In this document: in pieces, positions 52,836-63,586 of the stretch | Position numbering within the stretch: position 1 is the first letter of the stretch | How the letters are laid out: each line of letters begins with the position of its first letter | Assembly (NCBI GenBank): GCA_963830455.1 | Contig: CAWHMT010000002.1 | Coordinates: 806,001 to 870,000, forward strand | DNA length: 64,000 nt | DNA from: 20CM-2-65-7 sp963830455 | Lineage (GTDB): Bacteria > Gemmatimonadota > Gemmatimonadetes > Gemmatimonadales > GWC2-71-9 | Reading direction: 5' to 3' | Translations under genes and position numbers: made by a program | The notes under the pieces: model-generated | What the model was told of the DNA's origin: nothing | Databases searched by the model: none | The model's input: the letters and a program-made list of their open reading frames with translations, nothing else

Positions 52836-53437
52836 CGGCCGCCATCGTCGCGGTGCTGGCGGCCGCGGTCTGCGTGCGGCTGGGGATCTGGCAGCTCGAC
52901 CGCCTGGCGCAGCGAAAAGCCCTGAACTCAAGGCTCGCGACTCGATTGGCTCTCCCGATGCTGGAGGTCCGGGGCGGTACCTCCGGCGACAGCGCTCGCC
53001 TGCGCCGAGTGACGGCGACGGGTCGCTACGACTTCGCCGCCGAACGTACCTGGCCGGGACGAAGCTTCGAGGGCACCCCCGGTGTCACGCTCATCACGCC
53101 ATTGCGGCTGGCGGATGGATCGGTGGTGCTTGTGGATCGGGGTTGGGTACCGTCGCCAGATGCGGTCCACGTGGATCACGCGGCATATCGCGAATCGGAT
53201 TCGGCGACCGTCACCGGCATTGCGCGGCTGCTCCCGCGTGGGCGCGGGGACGTGGATGCGGCCGGATTCTTACCGTTTGTGATCGAGCAGCAGGCTCCGG
53301 ACACGCGCGGGCTGCCCCGTCGCTGGCCCGTGCCCGCTTTCGACAACGGTCCGCATCTGTCCTACGCGATTCAGTGGTTCAGCTTTGCGGTGATCGCTCT
53401 GGTGGGGACGGCTGCAATGATTCGTAAAGGTCGTTGA
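52817..53437 (+). CDS. SURF1 family oxidase-assembly protein
   Basis: A 206-residue membrane protein with helices at both ends and a periplasmic domain with the SURF1 signatures GIWQLDRLAQR, VLVDRGWVP and the C-terminal HLSYAIQWFSFA. SURF1 helps insert heme a into cytochrome c oxidase. GTG start at 52817. Its last 59 bases overlap the convergent ChrB gene. It is separate from the oxidase operon at 38-40 kb. Confidence 0.92.
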   Translation: MQRRDVAAAIVAVLAAAVCVRLGIWQLDRLAQRKALNSRLATRLALPMLEVRGGTSGDSARLRRVTATGRYDFAAERTWPGRSFEGTPGVTLITPLRLADGSVVLVDRGWVPSPDAVHVDHAAYRESDSATVTGIARLLPRGRGDVDAAGFLPFVIEQQAPDTRGLPRRWPVPAFDNGPHLSYAIQWFSFAVIALVGTAAMIRKGR

Positions 53438-54281
53438 GCAGCTCGGTGCCGCCCTCGATCCGCGCGGCGTCGCGCGCGTTGCGCTTGACGATCCCCGCGA
53501 TCATTCTGGCAAAGCCCGGCGTCTCGTCCCGACCGAACTTCTCATCTTTGATGTCGACATCGTGAACCATTTCGGCGATCGCGCGTAACGCTTCGTCGTG
53601 CTCGAGACCGAAGCGCTGCAGCAGCGTCTCGAACGTGCAGCGATCGCCCTCGTGCGTGTAGTCGCCTTCGAACATGTCAAAGCTCACCGCGCCGTCGCGG
53701 CCTTCGCCAAACAGGAAGCGGGCCTTCGGATCGATGAATCGCTTGATCAGCCAGGCGCTGGCGATGCGATCGACATGCACGTCCGGACGTGTGACCCAGG
53801 TTTGGCCACGAACTCGTTTCGCTGCGGCCCCCCGCCGCGTCGTGCCGGATGCTTTGAGTTTCGCCACAGCCGCCTCCGCAGTCTTGCGCCCACTGGCGCC
53901 GCAGTGATCAAGCGCCGCGATCTCCCGGAGCCGGCGCTCGAGTCGTCTCACCTCCGCCCCGGATGCCGGCTGCTCGGCGGCCCGCGTTACCTCAGCGTAC
54001 TCGGCGTCCCGCGCCGCTCGAAACAGCGCTTCGATCTGCGTGTCGGTCAGCCCATCGACGAATGCCGCCCGGCAGACTGAAGCCTCGCCGCCACCGGCGG
54101 TGATCTCCTTGCGCAGCCACTGAAAGTCCTCGGTCGCCTGATCGCTGATGGGCAGGGCGTATACCGAGTTCTTGATCGGAATCGCGCCGAGCGACTGCAA
54201 GCGACGCCAGATCTTGACCCGGAAGTAGTCGGGTTTGGGCGGGAGCTGATGAATGAACAGCAACCAGCGCCCCTCTTTCAC
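53379..54281 (-). CDS. ChrB family chromate-resistance protein
   Basis: A 300-residue protein with the ChrB N-terminal domain (LLFIHQLPPKPDYFRVKIWRR) and the C-terminal domain (RPDVHVDRIASAWLIKRFIDP and FDMFEGDYTHEGDRCTFE). ChrB regulates or supports chromate efflux by ChrA; no chrA is in the window. The GTG at 54281 overlaps the stop of the upstream gene (GTGA), which decides the start. Confidence 0.87.
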   Translation of the reverse strand: MKEGRWLLFIHQLPPKPDYFRVKIWRRLQSLGAIPIKNSVYALPISDQATEDFQWLRKEITAGGGEASVCRAAFVDGLTDTQIEALFRAARDAEYAEVTRAAEQPASGAEVRRLERRLREIAALDHCGASGRKTAEAAVAKLKASGTTRRGAAAKRVRGQTWVTRPDVHVDRIASAWLIKRFIDPKARFLFGEGRDGAVSFDMFEGDYTHEGDRCTFETLLQRFGLEHDEALRAIAEMVHDVDIKDEKFGRDETPGFARMIAGIVKRNARDAARIEGGTELLNDLYESLQPSPPERSPQS

Positions 54282-54811
54282 AGCCAGAAGCCCCGGAGCT
54301 GGGAGCCGATCGGCGCACCCCACGGTGCCACATCGGCTCCCAGGGCGCCGGTGATGGGATTGAAGAAGTGCTGGCTCGCGGCCGCGGCCGTCACGGCCGC
54401 GATTTCCGGCTCGCTGAGATACTGGCGTGCGCGTGTGAGCGCCTCGAGCGGCATGCCACCGCGCGCCTCGCTATAGCGCGTCACCGCGTCGGTGAATCGC
54501 AGGGCGGCTCGTTCGCGATTGGAGAACAGCGCGCTGGTCTCGTAGCGCGGCAACGCGCGCAGGGCGTCGATGGGGAATTGCCCCTCGCGCCACAGGTGCC
54601 GGCCGCGCTCGATGCACCAACGACAACGGCTTCGTTCGGCGGCGAGTTGTGTGACGAGCAGGCGTAGGCGTGTCTCGAGGTCGGTGCCGTTAGTCTGATA
54701 TCGCGCGAGCGCCGCGTAGGCCGGCAAAACCCGAGGGCCGGGGTGCGAGCGCTGCCGCGCGTCCGCGCGCCCGGCGAAGATCCTGGTGAGTCTGGCTACA
54801 AGCGAATCCAT
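54278..54811 (-). CDS. Carboxymuconolactone decarboxylase/AhpD-like protein
   Basis: About 177 residues from ATG 54811 (MDSLVARLTRIF). The AhpD-like motif is in SRCRWCIERGRHL, a CxxC pair followed by His, so a thiol-based peroxidase or reductase is likely. A GTG seven codons upstream would place the start inside the operator dyad, so it is rejected. No clear ribosome binding site, so leaderless translation is possible. Coupled to chrB. Confidence 0.8.
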   Translation of the reverse strand: MDSLVARLTRIFAGRADARQRSHPGPRVLPAYAALARYQTNGTDLETRLRLLVTQLAAERSRCRWCIERGRHLWREGQFPIDALRALPRYETSALFSNRERAALRFTDAVTRYSEARGGMPLEALTRARQYLSEPEIAAVTAAAASQHFFNPITGALGADVAPWGAPIGSQLRGFWL

Positions 54812-54815
54812 ATGA

Positions 54816-54831
54816 TGATACAACTGTATCA
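54816..54831. promoter_or_regulatory. Operator-like dyad upstream of the AhpD-like/ChrB operon
   Basis: TGATACA and TGTATCA form a perfect 7-bp inverted repeat with a 2-base centre, four bases before the ATG. ChrB-type and TetR/PadR-type regulators bind dyads of this kind. The location suggests repression of the two-gene operon. Confidence 0.6.
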
Positions 54832-54967
54832 CCAGGAATTGGCGCCGCGCAAGGGCTCGCGGACCCTGGTGACTGGAAACATGACAATCGGGGATCCAGA
54901 ACTACCGTTTTGACCTGTATTTAGCGATATTGCCCGACCTCACAAAATAGCCAAAAAAGGAGCCTAC

Positions 54968-55645
54968 ATGGCGGCAGCCCTCCCTCTGAAGCGCCCCGTC
55001 AAGGTCGGAGAACTGGTCCGGCGCCGGCTGCGGGAATTGAAGCGCAGCCCTCGCGAGTTGGCGGAAGCGGTTCAGGTGTCTGAGATCTACATCTCTGACC
55101 TCGTCGCCGGACGGCGGCGTCCCCCGGCCCCGGGCCGCATGGACGTCTACGCTCCGATGACCAAGTTCCTCAAGCTGCACCGGAACGACCTCCCGACCTG
55201 TGCCAAGGCGGAACGGGACGGTGAGACCAAGAGCAAGCGCCGGCCTCATCCGGACGTCCGGCAGCAGTTCCTGGCGCTGTGCCTGGACCCTGCACACGGC
55301 CGCGCTCTGGCTCGTCGTCTGAGCCGCAAGGACGGGGTCATGCTGGAGCGCGTCATCGTGGGCCGGCTGCTCGAGGTGGCGCAGGGGTTTGTGCGCCGGC
55401 AACTCGATGACGATGTGGGTATCCGCATTGCGGCGAGCCGCGAAGGGTGCAGCTATCTCGAGTGGCGCATGAAGTTGATGGAATTCCTCGATGCCACGCC
55501 GGAAGGGCTCACGCCGGAGGACAGCGCGGAGTTCGTGCGGCCTCGGATCGCCGGCTGGGATATCGAGCTCGACACGAACGCGATGCGGATCGTGCTGCGG
55601 TCGCAGGATCCGGCGCCTCGGCAGGTGAGGGCTCTAAGTATCTAA
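54968..55645 (+). CDS. XRE-type helix-turn-helix protein
   Basis: A 225-residue cytoplasmic protein with an N-terminal Cro/C1-like helix-turn-helix (residues about 10-50: VGELVRRRLRELKRS, ELAEAVQVSEIYISDLVAGRR). The rest is helical and unlike known sensor domains. AAAAAAGGAG precedes the ATG. The 130-base upstream region is relatively AT-rich. It ends in a strong intrinsic terminator. Probable DNA-binding regulator; target unknown. Confidence 0.8.
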   Translation: MAAALPLKRPVKVGELVRRRLRELKRSPRELAEAVQVSEIYISDLVAGRRRPPAPGRMDVYAPMTKFLKLHRNDLPTCAKAERDGETKSKRRPHPDVRQQFLALCLDPAHGRALARRLSRKDGVMLERVIVGRLLEVAQGFVRRQLDDDVGIRIAASREGCSYLEWRMKLMEFLDATPEGLTPEDSAEFVRPRIAGWDIELDTNAMRIVLRSQDPAPRQVRALSI

Positions 55646-55647
55646 AT

Positions 55648-55775
55648 GCGACGGTAGATAGAACGACGGTAAAGGACGGTAGAGACAGCGACGGTAGGGT
55701 ACACCCTTACCGTCGCTTTTTTACCGTCGCATTTTTTACCGTCGCTTTTTCCGCCGTCGCCTCTTCTACCGTCGG
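55648..55775. repeat. ACGGTA word repeats containing an intrinsic terminator
   Basis: Four forward words (gcg)ACGGTA and four reverse words TACCGTCG fill the gap between the XRE gene and the amidohydrolase. The central pair, 55688-55716, forms a strong hairpin with one bulge and is followed by a T-run (from 55717), so it is an intrinsic terminator for the XRE gene. Outer words would extend the stem. Confidence 0.85.
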
Positions 55776-55793
55776 TCTTTGACCGGAGACGCC

Positions 55794-58700
55794 ATGCTTT
55801 CCCTGCTTGTCGCAGTGCTGTTGACGGCTCAACAGCCTCCGCCGCCGCCGCAGGACACCACCAAGCGCGATACCACCAAGGTCAAGCTCGATTCGTTGCC
55901 GCTCGGCACGACGCGGACTGTCAGCTTCGATGCGTCGGAGGGGACATGGATCTCGCTCGACGTTTCGCCTGATGGCAAGACGATCGTGTTCGAGCTGCTG
56001 GGCGACATCTACACGATGCCGAGCACGGGTGGAACCGCGACGCGCATCACCTCGGGTCCCGGGTTCGATTCCCAGCCCCGCTGGTCGCCCGACGGAAAGC
56101 GCATCGTGTTTCTCACCGATCGCAGCGGCGCGGAGAACGTCTGGCTGATGGATCCCGATGGGTCGCACAGCAAAGCGCTGACGAAGGGTACGAACAACCT
56201 GTACGCCTCGCCCGAGTGGACGCCCGACGGCAACTACATCGTCGTCTCGCGGACGAGCGGCGTGCTGGGCAGCGTGTACGAGCTGTGGCTCATTCACAAG
56301 GACGGCGGCTCGGGGGCGGCGATGCTGCGCGTGCAGGCCGGCCCGAACCTGCCGCCGCCGATGAATACGCTGGGCGCGGCATTCGGCAAGGATCCCCGCT
56401 ACATCTGGGTTTCGCGCCACCGCGGCGGCTTCGGCTACAACCTGCAGTATCCGCTCTGGCAGCTCGCCATCTATGACCGGCAAAACGGGCGTCTCTTCGC
56501 GCAGACGGACATGTACGGCAGCGCGATGCGTCCGGTGCTCTCGTCGGACGGCAAATGGCTGGTGTACGCAACGCGCTACGACGCCGAAACGGGCTTGCGC
56601 CTGCGCGACCTCGCGAGCGGTGACGAGAAGTGGCTCGCGTATCCGGTGACGCGGGACGATCAGGAATCCCGCTTCACGCGCGACCTGTACCCCGGGTACG
56701 CCTTCACGCCGGACAATCAGGCGATCATCGTCTCTTACGGCGGCAAGATCCACCGTGTCGCCGTGCCGTCGGGACAGGTGACGGACATTCCGTTCACGGC
56801 GAAGGTGGACCAGCAGCTCGGTCCGATGGTGCATTTGCCGATTCGCGTCGACACGGGGCAGGTGCTGGTGCGCCAGATCCGCAACGCCTCTCCGTCTCCG
56901 GATGGGCGGCGTATGGCGTTCAGCGCGCTCGACCGCCTGTACGTGATGGACCTTCCGAACGGGACGCCCCGCCGTCTGACCAGCGACACGGTAAAGGAGC
57001 AGGTCCCGGCGTGGTCGCCCGACGGGCAATGGCTCGCGTACGTGACGTGGACCGATCAAGGCGGGACGCTGAACAAGATCAAGGCGGACGGGCGCAGCCG
57101 TCCGATTCGCCTCACCGCGGACAGCGCGTTTTATGACACGCCGGTGTGGTCTCCGGATGGAGCGCGCATCGTCGTCGTAAAGGGACCCCGGGCGCCGCGG
57201 ACGCAGGAGCATTTCGCGCCCGGGTACGAGATGGATTGGGTGCCGGCCGCGGGTGGAGCGTTGACGCGGATCTCACCGATCAATGCCTTTGGGCGGCCGC
57301 ATTTCAGCCGCGATCCAAACCGCATCTACCTCTACGAGGGACCGGAAGGGCTCGTCTCGATGCGCTATGACGGCACCGACCGGCGCGCGCACATCCGCGT
57401 CACGGGCTACACCTATCCCGGGCCCGGCGCACAACCGGATCCCGCGGGTGAGATCATCATCCATCCCGATTCCGACCGCGTGCTCGCCCAGGTCGGGAAC
57501 TACGTCTACAGCGTCACCCTGCCGTTCATCGGCGGCGAAACCCCGACGGTGAATGTCTCCGATCCCAGTTCGTCGGCGTTCCCCACCAAGCGGTTGACCA
57601 TGGTGGGCGGTGATTTCATCGGCTGGACGTCCAGCGGACGCCAGGCGTACTGGTCCATCGGCCGCTCGTTCCTGCGCTGGGATCCGGCGGTGGCCGACTC
57701 GATGGACAAGGTCAAGCAGCGCACCGATTCGATTCGCGGCGATTCACTCAAAACCGATGCGTTCAAAGCGCTCGCTGATTCGGTGCAAAAACGGCTCCGG
57801 GCCCGGTCCGATTCGCTCTCGAAGCAGCCGGCCTACGAGCCGCAGCGGGTCGACGTCGCGATCCGGGTGCCGCGCGATGTCCCGCAGGGCACCGTGGTGC
57901 TGCGCGGCGCGCGCGTCATCTCGATGAAAGGGGACGAAGTCATCGAGAACGGTGACGTCGTCGTCACGAACAATCGTATCGTCTCGGTCGGCGCGCGTGG
58001 ATCGAATCCCGCCGGTGCGCGCATTATCGACGTCTCCGGCAAAACCATCGTGCCGGGCTTCGTCGACGTGCACGCGCACCCCTGGCCCACGTGGGGCATT
58101 CACGAGACGCAGGTCTGGAAGTACCTCGCCAATCTCGCGTGGGGGGTGACTACCACGCGCGATCCCCAGACCGCGACCACCGACGTCCTGACGTATGCCG
58201 ACCTGGTGGAGACGGGAGAAATCCTCGGCCCGCGCATCTACCATACGGGACCGGGAGTGTTCTGGGACGAGGACTTCAAGAGTCTCGAGGACGCGCGCCA
58301 GGCGCTGCGCCGCTACAGCGAGTTTTACGGGATCAACACGATCAAGATGTACATGACGGGCAACCGCAAGCAGCGCCAGTGGGTGATCATGGCGGCGAAG
58401 GAGCTGGGTCTGATGCCCACGATCGAGGGCGGGCTCGACTTCAAGATGAATCTCACGGCGGTGACCGATGGCTATCCGGGATCGGAGCACAGCTATCCCA
58501 TCATGCCGCTGTATAAGGATGCCGTGCAGCTGATCGCGCAGTCGGGCATCACATACACCCCGACGCTGCTCGTGTCGTATGGCGGTCCGTGGAGCGAGAA
58601 CTTCTTCTACGAGCGCTTCGACATTCACGACAATGCGAAGGTCAAGCGCTTCATGCCGCACGACGAAATCGACCAGCGTGCCGAGCGCCGGCCCTGGTTC

Positions 58701-59132
58701 CGGGAAAACCAGTATGTGTTCCCGCGGATAGCCGCCGCGGCGAACGAGATCGTCAAGGCGGGCGGTCATGTCGGGTTAGGGGGCCACGGCCAAATGGATG
58801 GGCTCGGCGATCACTGGGAGCTGTGGGCGATGGCGGCGGGCGGGATGAAGCCGCTCGATGTGCTGCGCGTCGCCACGATCAGCGGAGCCAACGCGATCGG
58901 GATGGAGCAGGATCTGGGCTCGCTCGAGCCGGGCAAGCTGGCGGACCTGATCGTGCTGGATGCGAATCCGCTCGAGGACATCCACAACACGAACAGCGTC
59001 CGGTACGTGATGAAGAACGGGCGGTTGTACGAGGGCGAAACGCTCAACGAGATCTATCCCCGTCAGCGGCAGTTGCCGAGGATGTGGTGGTGGGGCACCG
59101 AGCCGGCGAAGGCGGCTGAGACTTTGCGCTAG
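55794..59132 (+). CDS. TolB-propeller amidohydrolase, exported
   Basis: A 1112-residue protein. Signal peptide (MLSLLVAVLLTA), a Pro/Asp/Thr linker, a TolB/WD40-like propeller (about 60-600, repeats of WSPDG), a charged linker (about 630-690) and an amidohydrolase domain with the metal motif VDVHAHPWPTWG and later THDPQT-type and GGHGQMDG segments. It hydrolyses an amide or ester bond in an unknown substrate; many Gemmatimonadota carry several such proteins. ATG at 55794 with GGAGA upstream. Confidence 0.9.
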   Translation: MLSLLVAVLLTAQQPPPPPQDTTKRDTTKVKLDSLPLGTTRTVSFDASEGTWISLDVSPDGKTIVFELLGDIYTMPSTGGTATRITSGPGFDSQPRWSPDGKRIVFLTDRSGAENVWLMDPDGSHSKALTKGTNNLYASPEWTPDGNYIVVSRTSGVLGSVYELWLIHKDGGSGAAMLRVQAGPNLPPPMNTLGAAFGKDPRYIWVSRHRGGFGYNLQYPLWQLAIYDRQNGRLFAQTDMYGSAMRPVLSSDGKWLVYATRYDAETGLRLRDLASGDEKWLAYPVTRDDQESRFTRDLYPGYAFTPDNQAIIVSYGGKIHRVAVPSGQVTDIPFTAKVDQQLGPMVHLPIRVDTGQVLVRQIRNASPSPDGRRMAFSALDRLYVMDLPNGTPRRLTSDTVKEQVPAWSPDGQWLAYVTWTDQGGTLNKIKADGRSRPIRLTADSAFYDTPVWSPDGARIVVVKGPRAPRTQEHFAPGYEMDWVPAAGGALTRISPINAFGRPHFSRDPNRIYLYEGPEGLVSMRYDGTDRRAHIRVTGYTYPGPGAQPDPAGEIIIHPDSDRVLAQVGNYVYSVTLPFIGGETPTVNVSDPSSSAFPTKRLTMVGGDFIGWTSSGRQAYWSIGRSFLRWDPAVADSMDKVKQRTDSIRGDSLKTDAFKALADSVQKRLRARSDSLSKQPAYEPQRVDVAIRVPRDVPQGTVVLRGARVISMKGDEVIENGDVVVTNNRIVSVGARGSNPAGARIIDVSGKTIVPGFVDVHAHPWPTWGIHETQVWKYLANLAWGVTTTRDPQTATTDVLTYADLVETGEILGPRIYHTGPGVFWDEDFKSLEDARQALRRYSEFYGINTIKMYMTGNRKQRQWVIMAAKELGLMPTIEGGLDFKMNLTAVTDGYPGSEHSYPIMPLYKDAVQLIAQSGITYTPTLLVSYGGPWSENFFYERFDIHDNAKVKRFMPHDEIDQRAERRPWFRENQYVFPRIAAAANEIVKAGGHVGLGGHGQMDGLGDHWELWAMAAGGMKPLDVLRVATISGANAIGMEQDLGSLEPGKLADLIVLDANPLEDIHNTNSVRYVMKNGRLYEGETLNEIYPRQRQLPRMWWWGTEPAKAAETLR

Positions 59133-59445
59133 GACCGGCACAGACTAGGCTTCAGACGCGCAGCGGTTTTCAGGAGTCAGCGACAGGACAACCCGTTGCC
59201 TCAAGACTGTTTACCGCGGTGCGTCTGTGGCCTAGTCGTTGCAGGGCCTATGTTTTTGGGGCATTGCTAGTTAGCTTTCCCCTCGCATAGAACCAAGAGC
59301 TGGCATCCCTCCGGATAGTCCCGCTCAGGGACTCCGTCGCTGAACACACGCACGGTTTCATCCCCAGGTTCAAAACTGAAGCGTCGCTGACGTCGAGAAG
59401 ACATTGGGTCCTCTCGCAGCGAGTGTGTGTGTACCTAGGAGTAGT
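59133..59445. other. 313-base spacer and leader before the DEAD-box gene
   Basis: Less GC-rich than the genes. It holds no tRNA or repeat that I recognise. Long leaders are common before cold-inducible DEAD-box helicases, so an RNA switch or small RNA is possible. A minus-strand reading frame of 45 codons lies inside it and is listed separately. Confidence 0.35.
59267..59404 (-). CDS. Possible 45-residue small protein
   Basis: Minus-strand frame from ATG 59404 to TAG at 59267, reading MSSRRQRRFSFEPGD, VRVFSDGVPERD and CQLLVLCEGKAN. GAGAGG lies five bases before the ATG. The third-position composition is much less GC-rich than in real genes here, so it could be a recently acquired or non-coding stretch. 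Low certainty. Confidence 0.3.
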   Translation of the reverse strand: MSSRRQRRFSFEPGDETVRVFSDGVPERDYPEGCQLLVLCEGKAN

Positions 59446-60657
<1,212 letters not shown>

Positions 60658-60667
60658 GAAGCAAATC

Positions 60668-60711
60668 GGGGCGGTCGAGGGCGGTACCGCCTCCTACCGC
60701 CCCATACCGCC
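60668..60711. repeat. GGCGGTA word repeats between convergent genes
   Basis: Two forward GGCGGT and three reverse ACCGCC words follow each other in the gap between the helicase and the GYD gene, giving nested hairpins. The last word abuts the GYD stop codon. Likely a bidirectional terminator made of a short expanding word. Confidence 0.75.
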
Positions 60712-61004
60712 TAGTCTTTGGTTTTAAGCGTCCTGATGAAGTTCGCCACGGGCGTCGCGGCCAGCGTCAGCAGCCGGATGCTGCCCCGCGACGCGAGCTC
60801 CACGGAAACCCGCGCGATCGTCTCGTTATCCGGGCACTCGACGATGCTGACGAAGTCGTAGGGGCCGAGCACCGCGTACTGCGACGTGACCTTGGCCCCG
60901 TACCGCTCGATCTCCTTGTTCACTTCCTGCAACCGTTTCGGATTCGCCTTCAGCGACTTGGCGCCTTCGTCCGTCAAATTCGACAGCAGGATGTAGGTGG
61001 GCAT
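60711..61004 (-). CDS. GYD domain protein
   Basis: A 97-residue protein of the GYD family (ferredoxin-like fold). It starts MPTYILLSNLTDEG and has GPYDFVSIVE in place of the eponymous GYD-type turn. Function unknown. It lies eight bases downstream of the citrate synthase stop on the same strand, so they probably form one transcript. A longer frame to 62138 only shadows citrate synthase. Confidence 0.82.
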   Translation of the reverse strand: MPTYILLSNLTDEGAKSLKANPKRLQEVNKEIERYGAKVTSQYAVLGPYDFVSIVECPDNETIARVSVELASRGSIRLLTLAATPVANFIRTLKTKD

Positions 61005-61012
61005 AGGGGACC

Positions 61013-62302
<1,290 letters not shown>

Positions 62303-62338
62303 TACGCGGTCCGTGGATTAGGAGTCGAAAAGATAACT

Positions 62339-62402
62339 GGCTATCGGCTATGGGCTATCGGCTATCGGGTCGTGCATTTCGCCCGATAGCCGATCGCCGA
62401 CA
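62339..62402. repeat. Second CTATCGG heptamer array
   Basis: CTATCGG words (three to four copies, some altered) followed by CGATAGC-type reverse words, the same word as at 46.5 kb. Here it lies upstream of gltA and before the phosphoribosyltransferase-like gene, that is between divergent genes, so it cannot act as a simple terminator for both. Confidence 0.8.
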
Positions 62403-62421
62403 GCTTTCTTATCTTGCCACC

Positions 62422-63075
62422 GTGGCTCAACCCCGTCCCAGTCTTTACCCAACGCGCTCGAGCGCCGGTGCCCTCCTGGGGCAGCAGCTGGCGTCCCGCG
62501 GTTACCAATCCTGTCTCCTCCTGGGGATTACCCCGGAAGGCGTCGAGATCGCCGCGCACGCCGCCCAGGCGATGGGCGCGCAGTTCGACGTGATTGTCGC
62601 GTCCTTCATCAAGCTGGGCGCCAATCTCGCGCCGATCGGGGCGATGGCCGAATCGGTCCCGGCGGAGATGGACCCCGATTTCCAGCCGGGGATGAACCTG
62701 CTCGAGAAGCTCCAGGCGGCGATCGACGAGTCCCGCGCGCGGGTCAAACAGGATCTGGTGCTGTACCGCACGCAGCGGCCGGTCAAGAAGGTCGCCGGGC
62801 GCACCGCCGTGATCGTGGACGGACAGATCGTGTACCCCTGGAAGGCGCTGGCGGCTGCGAAGGCCGTCGAGGCGCTCGGGGCGCGCGAAGTGGTGATCGC
62901 CACGCCCGTGGCGACGCAGCCGGCCGCCGACCGCATCCGCGCGCGCCTGTATCAGCTGGTCTGTCCGAGTGTCGTGATGGAGGCCGAAGGACATCCGTCC
63001 CCGTACGGCGACGGCGGTGGGGCCGAAGCACCAGAACGCTTGAAGAGCATCATGATTGCCCATCAAGCGGCCTGA
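62422..63075 (+). CDS. Phosphoribosyltransferase-like protein with altered PRPP loop
   Basis: About 217 residues from GTG 62422. The fold-type order matches phosphoribosyltransferases: LLGITPEGVEIA, FDVIVASFIKLG, and AVIVDGQIVYPWKALAAAKAVEALGA. The PRPP loop of active enzymes is DDGxxTG-like; here it reads VDGQIVYPWK, so PRPP binding is doubtful. Function unknown. Start is uncertain because a repeat array precedes it. Confidence 0.65.
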   Translation: MAQPRPSLYPTRSSAGALLGQQLASRGYQSCLLLGITPEGVEIAAHAAQAMGAQFDVIVASFIKLGANLAPIGAMAESVPAEMDPDFQPGMNLLEKLQAAIDESRARVKQDLVLYRTQRPVKKVAGRTAVIVDGQIVYPWKALAAAKAVEALGAREVVIATPVATQPAADRIRARLYQLVCPSVVMEAEGHPSPYGDGGGAEAPERLKSIMIAHQAA

Positions 63076-63100
63076 TTAGACGGTTCGACGGTTAGCCGGT
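63074..63100. repeat. TTAGCCGG-type words before the four-helix gene
   Basis: A run of ATTAGACGGTT, ACGGTTAGCCGGTTAGG and relatives lies between the phosphoribosyltransferase-like and four-helix genes. Related words in the opposite sense are found after the four-helix gene (63562-63586). Confidence 0.6.
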
Positions 63101-63176
63101 TAGGTTGCGCGGTAATTTCATCCGAGCCCCGCTTTTTCGGTTGCCTCCGGTTTCTGACAAGCGTTATTCATCCCCC

Positions 63177-63578
63177 ATGAAGCCATTTGAGCGACTAATC
63201 GCGTGGCGGCACTGTCATACGCTCACGCTCTTCACTTACCGCGTAACTCGAGAGTTTCCGAAATCGGAACTGTATGGTATCACATCCCAGATGAGACGAG
63301 CGGCTGCGTCTGCCGCGGCAAATATCGCCGAAGGAGTAGCGAAGCGAGGACGTGCCGAGTTTCGCCGGTTTCTGGATATCGCGCTGGGTTCCTTGTCAGA
63401 GCTCGCGTACTTTGCACGCTTGGCGCACGACTTACAGCTGCTTTCGGATACGGCATGGGCGGACTTTGGGCGACTTGAGTCCGAGGCAGGCAAAACGACA
63501 ATGGGCCTGTACAAAGTGATCGCCCGCCGGGAGAAGTCCGACGGGCGAAGTGCAGCGCCTGACCGGCTAGCCGTCTAA
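63177..63578 (+). CDS. Four-helix-bundle protein (23S rRNA intervening-sequence type)
   Basis: A 133-residue protein of the S23/IVP family. Helix pattern and the signatures ERLIAWRHCHTLTL and AANIAEGVAKRG are typical. Such proteins were first found in insertions of 23S rRNA; free-standing copies are common and of unknown role. Start ATG 63177, with weak ribosome binding. Flanked on both sides by TTAGCCGG-type words. Confidence 0.9.
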   Translation: MKPFERLIAWRHCHTLTLFTYRVTREFPKSELYGITSQMRRAAASAAANIAEGVAKRGRAEFRRFLDIALGSLSELAYFARLAHDLQLLSDTAWADFGRLESEAGKTTMGLYKVIARREKSDGRSAAPDRLAV

Positions 63579-63586
63579 CCGGCTAA
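63562..63586. repeat. ACCGGCTAG/CTAACCGG words at convergent gene ends
   Basis: ACCGGCTAGCCGTCTAACC and GGCTAA lie where the four-helix gene and the acyl-CoA dehydrogenase gene meet. Both stop codons (63576-63578 plus strand, 63583-63585 minus strand) lie inside the repeat. Confidence 0.6.
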
